From JAENVU01 sp964639075 (GTDB lineage Bacteria; Actinomycetota; Acidimicrobiia; IMCC26256; JAENVU01), in contig CAZXCB010000012.1 in the NCBI GenBank assembly GCA_964639075.1, positions 1 to 27,896 of the forward strand: 27,896 bases of DNA, written 5' to 3'. The notes beneath the pieces were generated by a model. The model was not told the DNA's origin, searched no databases, and saw only the letters and a program-made list of their open reading frames with translations. Shown piece after piece: positions 1 through 6,788 of the stretch. Position 1 is the first letter of the stretch; each line of letters opens with the position of its first letter. A program made the translations under genes and the position numbers.

Positions 1-47
1 CCTTGCCAAGGTGAGGGTCGCGGGTTCGAATCCCGTCGTCCGCTCCA
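1..47 (+). tRNA. tRNA-Gly (anticodon GCC), 3' part only
   Basis: The window opens inside the anticodon arm. The loop TTGCCAA (positions 3-9) gives anticodon GCC. It is followed by a variable region, a T arm (stem 20-24 with 32-36, loop TTCGAAT), the 3' acceptor strand 37-43, discriminator T44 and an encoded CCA at 45-47. The acceptor, D arm and 5' half of the anticodon stem lie before the window. GCC reads the GGC/GGU glycine codons. Confidence 0.95.
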
Positions 48-60
48 CTCCCTGCGATGT

Positions 61-84
61 TCGGCGGCCCGAACGGGCCGCCGA
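61..84. terminator. Hairpin terminator between tRNA-Gly and the APH-like gene
   Basis: A perfect 10-bp stem (61-70 with 75-84) closes a GAAC loop. It lies between the plus-strand tRNA end and the minus-strand stop codon at 137, so it could end transcription from both sides. There is no U tract, as is common in GC-rich actinobacteria, so the call rests on stem strength and position. Confidence 0.55.
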
Positions 85-136
85 TTCGCGTCCGCCGTTC
101 GGCGTCCGCGACGGCCGACGGTCGGGCCCAGTCGGT

Positions 137-949
137 TCAGGCCATCGCGGCGGCGAACTGCGGACGTGACTCCTTCCACCACGCCCGGCGCCGATCGAAG
201 CGGTGCATGCCGCCCATCTCCTCCCACATCGCGATGAAGTTGGGATCTCCCGCCTCGACGCGACGGCGCACGAACTCGCCACCTCGCGCGATGGAGTCAT
301 CGAGCGCGGTGAGGACCGACGCCCGGCCGTCGGCGCCGAGCCCGTACTCGTCGGCGACGAGCCGGAGCCGGGCGGGAAGGTCTGCGACGTTCCAGCCGAA
401 ACGGGCGCGGTTCTCGTCGTCGTCGATCGGGACGCACATGCGCGCGAACGCGGCGAGGTCCGAGGTCGGCGAGCCGGGCGCGGCGAAGTCGAAGTCCAGG
501 AGCGCGACTGCCTGCCCGTCGCGGAACACGACGTTCTCCAGGCACACGTCGTTGTGGCAGACGATCGGCCCGCCGGCCGCGTCCGCCATCTCGTCGCTCC
601 AGGAGTCCGCGGGCGAGGCCAGGTAGCGCGCCGACGCGTCGTGGAATCGGCGCACGAGCCGCGCGATCGACGCCAGCGCATCGTCGCGTTGCACCCACGG
701 CGGATACGGCGGCAGCGCGACGTCGCCGGCGATGAACTGCAGCCGCTCCCTCCCGTCGGGATCGACGCCGACGGGGCAGGGTGCTCCCGCGAAGCCGTCG
801 GCGGCAAGGTGTCGCAGGAACCGCTGGATCGTCGTCGTGTGCGCGTTCGCAGGGCGAAGCACGTAGTCGTCGACACGCGTGACCGCGCCGGCGTTCGCGA
901 CACCGCCGTGGAGCTCGATCTCCGCCGGCCGGCTCCACCCGTCGGTCAC
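137..949 (-). CDS. Aminoglycoside phosphotransferase (APH)-family kinase
   Basis: 270-residue protein with an APH/choline-kinase fold. The catalytic loop CHNDVCLEN carries the family pattern HxDxxxxN (His132, Asp134, Asn139), and the metal-binding DFD motif follows (Asp152-Asp154), the equivalent of the kinase DFG. A Gly-rich nucleotide-binding stretch is near residues 15-21. Such proteins transfer phosphate from ATP to a small hydroxylated substrate; this one's substrate cannot be read from sequence and antibiotic resistance should not be assumed. The GTG start at 949 overlaps the TGA of the upstream YjbR-like gene by 4 nt (GTGA), so translation is probably coupled. The frame stays open upstream across the neighbour, but homology begins at this GTG. 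The N-lobe is short for the family. Confidence 0.85.
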   Translation of the reverse strand: MTDGWSRPAEIELHGGVANAGAVTRVDDYVLRPANAHTTTIQRFLRHLAADGFAGAPCPVGVDPDGRERLQFIAGDVALPPYPPWVQRDDALASIARLVRRFHDASARYLASPADSWSDEMADAAGGPIVCHNDVCLENVVFRDGQAVALLDFDFAAPGSPTSDLAAFARMCVPIDDDENRARFGWNVADLPARLRLVADEYGLGADGRASVLTALDDSIARGGEFVRRRVEAGDPNFIAMWEEMGGMHRFDRRRAWWKESRPQFAAAMA

Positions 950-1323
950 GAGCGGGCGTCGAGCGCGGCGAGCATGCGCTTGAGCGCGATCAGGCGGTAC
1001 GAGGTCTCGACCAGCTCGGCGATCTCCTGCCAGTCGACCTCGGCCGCGGTGAGGTCGAGCGCCAGCCAGCCGCCCGGGCCGGAGTACGGCGGGACGTAGA
1101 CGCGGTCGTCGGCCTCGAGCGCCGGGCGCTCCGCGGCCTCGGGCTTGAACTCCAGGGCGTACTGGTGGCCCGGATGCCCCGAGAAGATCGCGAACATCTT
1201 GCCGGCCCGGAAGGTGGGCCGACCCCATGCCTCCTTCTCGACGGCCTCGGGGAGCGCGAGACACACCTCGCGGACCTCGGTGAGGTACGGGTCGTCGTCC
1301 GAGTACATCCGCGGATGCGCCAC
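946..1323 (-). CDS. MmcQ/YjbR family protein
   Basis: 125-residue protein of the MmcQ/YjbR family (CyaY-like fold, often annotated as DNA-binding). The typical pattern is visible: an N-terminal segment on LALPEAVEKEAWGRPTFR, then KMFAIF, then the VPPYSGPGGWLALDL region and the C-terminal helix YRLIALKRML. Members are found across bacteria and their molecular role is poorly defined. It is the first gene of a two-gene unit with the downstream APH-like kinase, whose GTG overlaps this stop codon. The start is GTG at 1323. There is no Shine-Dalgarno sequence, but a TAGCCT hexamer ends exactly 6 nt upstream, which fits a leaderless mRNA beginning at the GTG. Confidence 0.85.
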   Translation of the reverse strand: MAHPRMYSDDDPYLTEVREVCLALPEAVEKEAWGRPTFRAGKMFAIFSGHPGHQYALEFKPEAAERPALEADDRVYVPPYSGPGGWLALDLTAAEVDWQEIAELVETSYRLIALKRMLAALDARS

Positions 1324-1329
1324 GGATCG

Positions 1330-1335
1330 AGGCTA
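1330..1335 (-). promoter_or_regulatory. Putative -10 box (TAGCCT) of a leaderless YjbR-APH transcript
   Basis: On the minus strand TAGCCT is followed by 6 nt and then the GTG start at 1323. This matches the actinobacterial TANNNT -10 pattern with transcription starting at the start codon. No convincing -35 element is visible. Confidence 0.45.
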
Positions 1336-1388
1336 CGGGAGCCCCGGCCTGCAATGCTCGACCCGACGCCGACGCGCCGGAGGCATCC

Positions 1389-1679
1389 ATGACCTGTGTC
1401 CACCTCGAACACCCCAGCACCGACGTCGCCCCGAGCGGTGACGGCTGTGTCGAGTGCCTTGCGACCGGCGGCCGCTGGGTGCACCTGCGCCGCTGCCTGG
1501 CGTGCGGTCACGTCGGCTGCTGCGACAACTCACCCGGCCGCCACGCGACCGCGCACTTCCGCGCCGAGTCGCATCCGGTGGTGCAGAGCTTCGAGCCCGG
1601 CGAGGAATGGATCTGGTGCTACGCCGACGAGGTCGCGATCGAGATCCCGGGCGCGCCGCCGAGCCCGTCGCACCCCTGA
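1389..1679 (+). CDS. UBP-type zinc-finger domain protein
   Basis: 96-residue protein that is essentially one ZnF-UBP domain. The ligand pattern is clear: Cys3/His5, Cys20-x2-Cys23, Cys36-x2-Cys39, Cys44 in GHVGCCD, then His52, His56 and His62, followed by the WIWCYAD segment typical of the fold. In eukaryotes the domain binds the free C-terminus of ubiquitin. Small stand-alone bacterial versions are common in actinobacteria and their ligand is unknown. A good Shine-Dalgarno (GGAGG, 1379-1383) lies 5 nt before the ATG. It is divergent from the YjbR-like gene and convergent with the glutamine amidotransferase gene, so it is probably monocistronic. Confidence 0.85.
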   Translation: MTCVHLEHPSTDVAPSGDGCVECLATGGRWVHLRRCLACGHVGCCDNSPGRHATAHFRAESHPVVQSFEPGEEWIWCYADEVAIEIPGAPPSPSHP

Positions 1680-1698
1680 CGCGCGGCACCAGAGCGGG

Positions 1699-2400
1699 TC
1701 AGGCCGCGGCCGCGAAGAACGCGGCGATCCACCGCGCCACGACGAGCCGGTCGAGCGGACGGTCGAGCGTGGCACGTGCCGCCGCGACCTTCTCGGCACC
1801 GATGAGCTCGATCCGCTGCGCGAGGAGGTGGTCGGCGAGCTCGGGGACGAACTCGGGGTGCGGTTGGAGCGTCCAGGCGCGCTCGCCGATCAGGAGCCCT
1901 GCGACCGGGCAGCCGGCGTTTCGTGCGAGCAGCTCGGCACCGGGCGGCACCGCGGTGACCTGGTCCTCGTGACTCGCGATCAGCGCGAGCGAATCGCTCG
2001 CCGGCTGCATCCACGGCCGGTGTGCAGCGAGCTCGTAGTCGTGCACGCCGACCTGCCACCCGTCGTCGGCGCGCCGGACCGGTGTGCCGAGTGCCTGGGC
2101 GGCGAGCTGATGTCCGAAGCAGATGCCCACGTACGGACGCTCCGCGGCGAACAGCTCGCGCAACAGGTCCTCGGTTGCCGCGATCCAGGGGTGTGGGTCG
2201 TACACCGAGCAGCGGCTCGGGGACAGCAGCCAGCCGTCGCAGTCGCGGACCGAGTCGGGGAAGCGGCCCTCGTCGAGGTCGTAGCGCACGAGCTCGACGC
2301 CGGTGCCCGCGAGCAGCGACGTGAACAGCTCGAGGTAGTCGCCCGCGATCCGGGTGCCGGACGGCGCGACGTGGCCGACCTGCAGCAGCCCGATGCGCAT
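1699..2400 (-). CDS. Class I glutamine amidotransferase (GMP synthase-like)
   Basis: 233-residue stand-alone class I GATase. The nucleophile elbow is GICFGHQ (Cys94), and the catalytic His and Glu are in QPHPEF (His181, Glu183), so the triad is complete. Enzymes of this type release ammonia from glutamine or hydrolyse gamma-glutamyl amides; GMP-synthase-like stand-alone forms often act on gamma-glutamyl compounds, but no synthetase partner lies nearby. It is the last gene of an overlapping operon: its ATG at 2400 shares one base with the TGA of ssuD (TGATG), implying coupled translation. A TTG three bases upstream (2403) is an alternative start. Confidence 0.85.
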   Translation of the reverse strand: MRIGLLQVGHVAPSGTRIAGDYLELFTSLLAGTGVELVRYDLDEGRFPDSVRDCDGWLLSPSRCSVYDPHPWIAATEDLLRELFAAERPYVGICFGHQLAAQALGTPVRRADDGWQVGVHDYELAAHRPWMQPASDSLALIASHEDQVTAVPPGAELLARNAGCPVAGLLIGERAWTLQPHPEFVPELADHLLAQRIELIGAEKVAAARATLDRPLDRLVVARWIAAFFAAAA

Positions 2401-3506
2401 CAACGGAACGAGAAGACGGGCGCGCCGCCGTCGTCGGTCGCCGGTAGGTGACCGGCCTCGCGCAGCAGCGGCATCACGCCCTCACCGAACCACAGCGCCT
2501 CCTCGAGGTGCGGGTAGCCCGAGAGGATGAACTCGTCGAAGCCGAGCGCGTGGTACTCGAGCATGCGCTCGGCGACCTCGGCGTAGCTGCCGACGATCCC
2601 GGTGCCCACCCCGCCCCGCACGAGCCCGAAGCCGGCCCACACGTTCGGGTGCACGAGCAGCCGCTCGCGGTCCCCGCCGTGCAGCTCGGCCATGCGTCGT
2701 TGACCGACCGACGCGGTGGTGGCGAAGTCCTGCTGTGCCGCGGCGATGGCCGCGGGGTCCATGGTCTCGACGAGCGAGTCGGCGAACGCCCAGGCTTCCG
2801 CCGCGGTCGGGCGGGCGATCACGTGGAACCGGATGCCGAAGCGCACCGACCGACCGGCCGCAGACGCGAGCGCGCGGACGCGGTCGATCCGCTCCGTGAC
2901 CATGGCCGGCGGTTCGCCCCAGGCGAGATAGACGTCGACGTGCTCCGCGGCGACGGCTTCCGCAGCGCTCGACGCGCCGCCGAAGTAGATCTCCGGCACC
3001 GGGTCGGGCACGTCCCGGGTGGTCGCGCTGTTCACCTCGTAGAACGAGCCGCGGAAGTCGAACGGCTCGCCGGTCCAGGCGCCGCGCACGACCTGGAGGA
3101 ACTCGGCGGTCTGCGCGTAGCGAGTGTCCTTGTCGTCGTGCACGCCGAAGCGCGCCAGCTCCGCCGGTTCCGCGCCGGTCACGATGTTGACGAGCAGCCG
3201 GCCGCCGGACATGCGTTGGTAGGTGGACGCCATCTGCGCGGCGAGGGTCGGGGTGAGCAGCGCCGGTCGGAACGCGACGAGGAAGCGGAGGCGCCTGGTG
3301 ATCGGCAGCAGCGACGCGGTCGTGATCCACGCGTCCTCACAGCCGGTTCCGCAGGGGGTGAGCACGGCGTCGAAGCCGAGCTGGTCACACGCGAGGGCGA
3401 CCTGCGCGAGGTAGTCGGGCGTGGGTGCGCGCCGGTGCGAGTCGGGCGCGATCGGCAGCACCTCGCGGGAGTCGCCGCCCGTCGGCAGGAACCAGTGGAC
3501 CTTCAC
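2400..3506 (-). CDS. ssuD: FMNH2-dependent alkanesulfonate monooxygenase
   Basis: 368-residue bacterial luciferase-like (LLM) flavin monooxygenase that closely follows E. coli SsuD along its length (about 380 residues there). Landmarks include WFLPTGG at the N-terminus, CEDAW (residues 56-60), NIVTGAEP, YLAWGEPP, RFGIRFHVIAR with Arg226 and His228 (same numbers as the SsuD active-site residues), GLVRGGVGTG, and LSGYPHLEEA near the end. SsuD cleaves alkanesulfonates with FMNH2 and O2 to an aldehyde plus sulfite, giving sulfur when sulfate is scarce. The GTG start overlaps the carbonic anhydrase stop by 4 nt. No SsuE flavin reductase or SsuABC transporter is present here, so reduced flavin must come from elsewhere. 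A related sulfone monooxygenase is possible. Confidence 0.9.
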   Translation of the reverse strand: MKVHWFLPTGGDSREVLPIAPDSHRRAPTPDYLAQVALACDQLGFDAVLTPCGTGCEDAWITTASLLPITRRLRFLVAFRPALLTPTLAAQMASTYQRMSGGRLLVNIVTGAEPAELARFGVHDDKDTRYAQTAEFLQVVRGAWTGEPFDFRGSFYEVNSATTRDVPDPVPEIYFGGASSAAEAVAAEHVDVYLAWGEPPAMVTERIDRVRALASAAGRSVRFGIRFHVIARPTAAEAWAFADSLVETMDPAAIAAAQQDFATTASVGQRRMAELHGGDRERLLVHPNVWAGFGLVRGGVGTGIVGSYAEVAERMLEYHALGFDEFILSGYPHLEEALWFGEGVMPLLREAGHLPATDDGGAPVFSFR

Positions 3507-4009
3507 GCGCTCACCTCGAGGCTCAGCCGGCCGGTGTCGACGTCGTAGACGAACCCGCCGAGGACGACGGTCGCCGGAACGAGGGGAGAGTCGCGCAGGA
3601 TCCGGACATCCGACTCCAGGGTCGCGAGCTGATCTCCGACGGCGTGGAACTCCCACCCGGTGGCGGGCGCGCCGGCGAGCCGGCCGATCCGGTCGCGGAG
3701 CTCGGCGTCGGTCGCCTCGGTCATCGCGCACCGCGTGTGCGCGATGACGGCGACGCGTTCGACGCCGAGGAGGTGGATCGCGAGGACGAACGACCGCAGC
3801 GCGTCGTCGGTCACGCGCGCGCCCGCGTTCCGGAGGATCTTGGCGTCGCCGGGGACGAGGCCCAGCATGTCGAGTGGCTCGATCCGGGAGTCGATGCACG
3901 TCAGCACGCCGAGGCCCCGCGCCGCCTCCGGCCGGAGGCCCGCGAGGTGGAACCGGTCGGCGTAGACGGCGTTCGCGGTGAGGATGTCGGAGAACGCGGC
4001 GTGGCTCAC
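3503..4009 (-). CDS. Beta-class carbonic anhydrase
   Basis: 168-residue beta-carbonic anhydrase of the short actinobacterial type (resembling M. tuberculosis Rv1284 in length and motifs). Zinc ligands are Cys38, His91 and Cys94, with the Asp40-Arg42 dyad in CIDSR and the HTRC motif. RNAGARVTDDALRS is the conserved helix after the active site. It interconverts CO2 and bicarbonate in the cytoplasm. It is the first gene of an operon with ssuD and the amidotransferase; the 4-nt overlap with ssuD is unusual company. Start is GTG at 4009 with no Shine-Dalgarno; a CAGAAT hexamer 7 nt upstream would allow a leaderless mRNA. Confidence 0.9.
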   Translation of the reverse strand: MSHAAFSDILTANAVYADRFHLAGLRPEAARGLGVLTCIDSRIEPLDMLGLVPGDAKILRNAGARVTDDALRSFVLAIHLLGVERVAVIAHTRCAMTEATDAELRDRIGRLAGAPATGWEFHAVGDQLATLESDVRILRDSPLVPATVVLGGFVYDVDTGRLSLEVSA

Positions 4010-4016
4010 GGGCCTG

Positions 4017-4022
4017 ATTCTG
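4017..4022 (-). promoter_or_regulatory. Possible -10 element (CAGAAT) for the carbonic anhydrase-ssuD operon
   Basis: CAGAAT on the minus strand differs from TANNNT at one base and is spaced 7 nt from the GTG at 4009. No -35 was recognised. The call is supported mainly by the repeated use of this spacing elsewhere in the window. Confidence 0.25.
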
Positions 4023-4044
4023 TCGGATCGCGCCCGACGGCCTC

Positions 4045-4050
4045 TACGCT
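4045..4050 (+). promoter_or_regulatory. Possible -10 box (TACGCT) of the Rieske oxygenase gene
   Basis: TACGCT fits TANNNT and the same hexamer lies before tRNA-Val. It predicts a transcript start near 4057 and a leader of about 120 nt before the GTG at 4178. The 168-nt divergent spacer (4010-4177) holds nothing else I can name except a 31-codon reading frame described in the findings. Confidence 0.3.
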
Positions 4051-4177
4051 GGCTCGGGTGCGGAGTGGTGTCGAGAGCGGAGACGATGAGCGACGCCCCA
4101 CGATGTCGGCAGGTCCGACGGCGCGGGAGGAGCGGGGCCCGAACGGCCCGGCCCGGAGGGCCGAGAGTGGAAGTGGC

Positions 4178-5500
4178 GTGACCGAGCTCACCGACGATGC
4201 GCCCGTCGGGGCGACGATCGCGAGCGTTCCGTCGGCCAGCACGCCGATCCGGGTGCCGTCGGCCCGTTACACCTCGCCGGCGTGGGCCGAGATGGAGACG
4301 CAGCGCCTGTGGCCCCACGTGTGGCAGATCGTCGGCACCGTCGACCACGTCGCCGAGCCGGGCGACTGGTTCGAGTACCGAGTGGGGTGGCTGTCGGTGG
4401 TCGTGGTGCGGGACGACGCCGGCGCGCTCCGGGCCTACCAGAACGTGTGCCGGCACCGGGGGAACGCGCTCGCCTGCGGAGAGGGGCGCGGCCGGACCGA
4501 GCTGCGCTGCGACTACCACCGCTGGTGCTGGGATCTCGGCGGGCGCCTCCGCGAGGTGCCGTCGCGGAAGGGTTTCGGCGCGTTGCGCAACGAGGACTTC
4601 CCGCTGTTTCCCGTGGCCGTCGCGGAGTGGGCGCCGTTCGTGTTCGTGAACCCCGATCCGGGGGCCGGGCCACTCGACGAGTTCCTGGAGGGTGTGCCGG
4701 ACGACGCGGCGTGGCTCGGCCTCGCCGACTTCCACTGCACGTACGACCTCGCGATGCCGATGCCGTGCAATTGGAAGACGCTGATCGACGGGTTCAGCGA
4801 GACGTACCACGTGCAGGGCCTGCACCGCGAGATGCTGCCGATGACCGACGACGTGAACTCGCCGCAGCAGCTGTGGGGGAGACACGGCAAGCTCGAGCAG
4901 CCCTACGGACTCCCGAGCCCGAGGCTGCGCGACGGCGCGACCGACCAGCAGATCTACGACGCGTTCGTGGAGGTGATGGGCACCCGGATCGGCAAGCCGA
5001 CGACCGAGCCTGCGGGCGAGGTGCCGACGGTGCCGTCCGGGCGCACGCTGCGCGACGTGCTCGCCGACGCGGTCCGCCTCACCGCCGCGCACCAGGGCGT
5101 CGACCTATCCCGCCTCGGCACCGACCAGGTCATGAACATGCAGCAGTACAACCTGTTCCCGAACGCGACGATCGTCGCGTTCCCGGACCTGTTGCAGGTG
5201 GTGAAGTCCCGCCCCGGTCCGACGCCCGACGAGTGCATCATGGACACGCTGGTCTTCGAGCGGCGACCGCCGGCGTCCCCGCACACGCCACCCATGCGTC
5301 TGACGGTGGAGCCCGGCGCCACGGACTTCGGTCTCGTCATCAACCAGGACGTCGAGGCGCTCGCCCGCATCCAGCGCGGGTTGCACCAGCCGGGGTTGAC
5401 GCACCTCACGCTCTCCGGTGAGGAGTGCCGGATCGTGAACCTCCACCGCAACCTCGAGACCGCGCTCGGCATCACCCCCACCGAGATCACCGGCGGCTGA
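4178..5500 (+). CDS. Rieske-type aromatic ring-hydroxylating oxygenase, alpha subunit
   Basis: 440-residue oxygenase component. The N-terminal Rieske domain binds a [2Fe-2S] cluster through Cys91-x-His93 and Cys111-x2-His114. The C-terminal domain carries the mononuclear iron site in DGFSETYHVQGLH: His211 and His216 are ligands, and Glu208 sits where the inter-subunit bridging Asp is found in naphthalene dioxygenase. Members hydroxylate or demethylate aromatic, quaternary-amine or steroid-like substrates using electrons from a reductase; no reductase, ferredoxin or beta subunit is encoded nearby. The GTG at 4178 (GGAAG 4 nt before it) is preferred because homology starts soon after; an in-frame ATG at 4103 would add 25 low-complexity residues. 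The 3' end overlaps the convergent glycosyltransferase gene by 14 nt. Confidence 0.85.
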   Translation: MTELTDDAPVGATIASVPSASTPIRVPSARYTSPAWAEMETQRLWPHVWQIVGTVDHVAEPGDWFEYRVGWLSVVVVRDDAGALRAYQNVCRHRGNALACGEGRGRTELRCDYHRWCWDLGGRLREVPSRKGFGALRNEDFPLFPVAVAEWAPFVFVNPDPGAGPLDEFLEGVPDDAAWLGLADFHCTYDLAMPMPCNWKTLIDGFSETYHVQGLHREMLPMTDDVNSPQQLWGRHGKLEQPYGLPSPRLRDGATDQQIYDAFVEVMGTRIGKPTTEPAGEVPTVPSGRTLRDVLADAVRLTAAHQGVDLSRLGTDQVMNMQQYNLFPNATIVAFPDLLQVVKSRPGPTPDECIMDTLVFERRPPASPHTPPMRLTVEPGATDFGLVINQDVEALARIQRGLHQPGLTHLTLSGEECRIVNLHRNLETALGITPTEITGG

Positions 5501-6749
5501 CCCGTCCCCGTGACGCCCACATCGCGTCGACGGCGAGCGCGGCGAGCACGACGACGGTGATGTCGAGAGGGATGCGGAACCGAGGGGTTCCCCAGGTGAG
5601 TGCCGCGTTCAGGACGACCGCAAAGAGGGTCGCGACGAAGGGGAACAGCGGGATCGCGCGTCGGCGCGCGACGACAGCCCCCGCCACCGCGAGCACGACC
5701 GCGAGGTACCAGCCCACGAGCAGCGCCGCGACCACCCACCCCGGGCCGAAGGTCGCCGGATCCGGGTCGTAGACCTCGAGCAGTCGGCCGACGCGCGCGG
5801 CCATCACGAGCGGCACGCGGCCCAGGTGGTTGCGTGCGTACTGGAAGCCGAGGTGACGGAGCTCGTCGGAGCGGACCGACTCGTCGCCCTTCACCTCCGT
5901 CGCCTCCGAGCAGGTGATGTCCCAGGTCCCGATGAGCTCGTCGGAGTACGAGGCGTCGCAGTTGGCGCCGGCGATGACGGTGCCGAACCCGGTCGTCACG
6001 GGGACCGGGCGGTCGAACCGGGTCGCGTTGTAGATCGTCCACGGTGCGAGGACGACGAGCGTCCCCGCGACCGCGACGCCGAGGAGCAGTGGGCGGCCGT
6101 TCCGGGGGTCGCGCGCGAGGAGCACCGCGGGCAGCACGAGGAACGGCACGAACAGCAGCGCTTCGCCGCGGGTGAGTGACGCGAGTCCGACGGCGACGCC
6201 GAGCCAGGCCGCCGTGCGCCACGTCGGCGCGCGGAGGAACCGGAACGTCAGCAGCAGCATGACGGCGATGACGAGCGTGTACAGGCTCTCGGACAGCACC
6301 TCGCCCTCGGTGGCCCAGAAGCGCGGGAAGATCGCCGCACCGAACGCCGCGAGCACCCCGACCCGGTCGCCGGCGACCTCCCGCCCGAGCAGGCCGATCG
6401 CCCCGACCGCCAGGACGTCGAACGCCACCTCGGTGAGCTGGTGGGCCGCGATCGACGTGCCGCCCAGCCACGACACCGCGCCGAGGACGAACACGAACAG
6501 CGGCGGGTGCCCGGCACCCGGCTGCACCTTGCCGAAGAACGTGTAGGACAGCGGGTCGATCAGGCCCTTCCCGTCGGCCAGCAGGTTTGCCGCGGTGTGG
6601 TACCAGAAGCCGTCGGCGAACGGGAGGTCGTCGGGCGCACACGCGACGTGGAACGCGACGCGCACGGCGATGGCGAGCCCGAGCGCGCCGCCCCACCACG
6701 ACCAGAAGCGCGTGCGCGATCGCACGACCGTCTCCTGCGAGCTCTCCAC
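5487..6749 (-). CDS. GT39/ArnT-like membrane glycosyltransferase
   Basis: 420-residue polytopic membrane protein. After a first membrane segment (about residues 17-34) comes the lumenal loop with Asp residues (APDDLPFADGFWYH), as in GT-C enzymes of the PMT/ArnT/GT39 group, where an acidic residue here is catalytic. About nine to ten further hydrophobic segments follow, a large extracytoplasmic loop around residues 245-310 holds two Cys, and the tail ends in basic residues. Such enzymes use polyprenyl-phosphate sugars to glycosylate lipids, polymers or proteins. The acceptor is unknown. The GTG start at 6749 is 7 nt from a TAGCCT hexamer, suggesting a leaderless transcript. The gene appears to be monocistronic and its stop lies within the 3' end of the Rieske gene. 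Confidence 0.75.
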   Translation of the reverse strand: MESSQETVVRSRTRFWSWWGGALGLAIAVRVAFHVACAPDDLPFADGFWYHTAANLLADGKGLIDPLSYTFFGKVQPGAGHPPLFVFVLGAVSWLGGTSIAAHQLTEVAFDVLAVGAIGLLGREVAGDRVGVLAAFGAAIFPRFWATEGEVLSESLYTLVIAVMLLLTFRFLRAPTWRTAAWLGVAVGLASLTRGEALLFVPFLVLPAVLLARDPRNGRPLLLGVAVAGTLVVLAPWTIYNATRFDRPVPVTTGFGTVIAGANCDASYSDELIGTWDITCSEATEVKGDESVRSDELRHLGFQYARNHLGRVPLVMAARVGRLLEVYDPDPATFGPGWVVAALLVGWYLAVVLAVAGAVVARRRAIPLFPFVATLFAVVLNAALTWGTPRFRIPLDITVVVLAALAVDAMWASRGRVSRR

Positions 6750-6756
6750 CCCTTGC

Positions 6757-6762
6757 AGGCTA
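6757..6762 (-). promoter_or_regulatory. Putative -10 box (TAGCCT) of a leaderless glycosyltransferase transcript
   Basis: The same hexamer as before the YjbR-like gene, with 7 nt between it and the GTG start at 6749. No clear -35 was seen. Confidence 0.45.
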
Positions 6763-6788
6763 CGTGACCCCGGCGAGCTCCTCGGCCG

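Noticed and set aside
137..949. Aminoglycoside resistance gene
   Set aside because: Only generic APH-fold motifs are visible; the family includes many kinases of metabolites, and the partner is a YjbR-like protein.
4103..4177. In-frame ATG extension of the Rieske oxygenase
   Set aside because: The added 25 residues are low-complexity, no ribosome site precedes the ATG, and recognisable sequence starts after the GTG at 4178.
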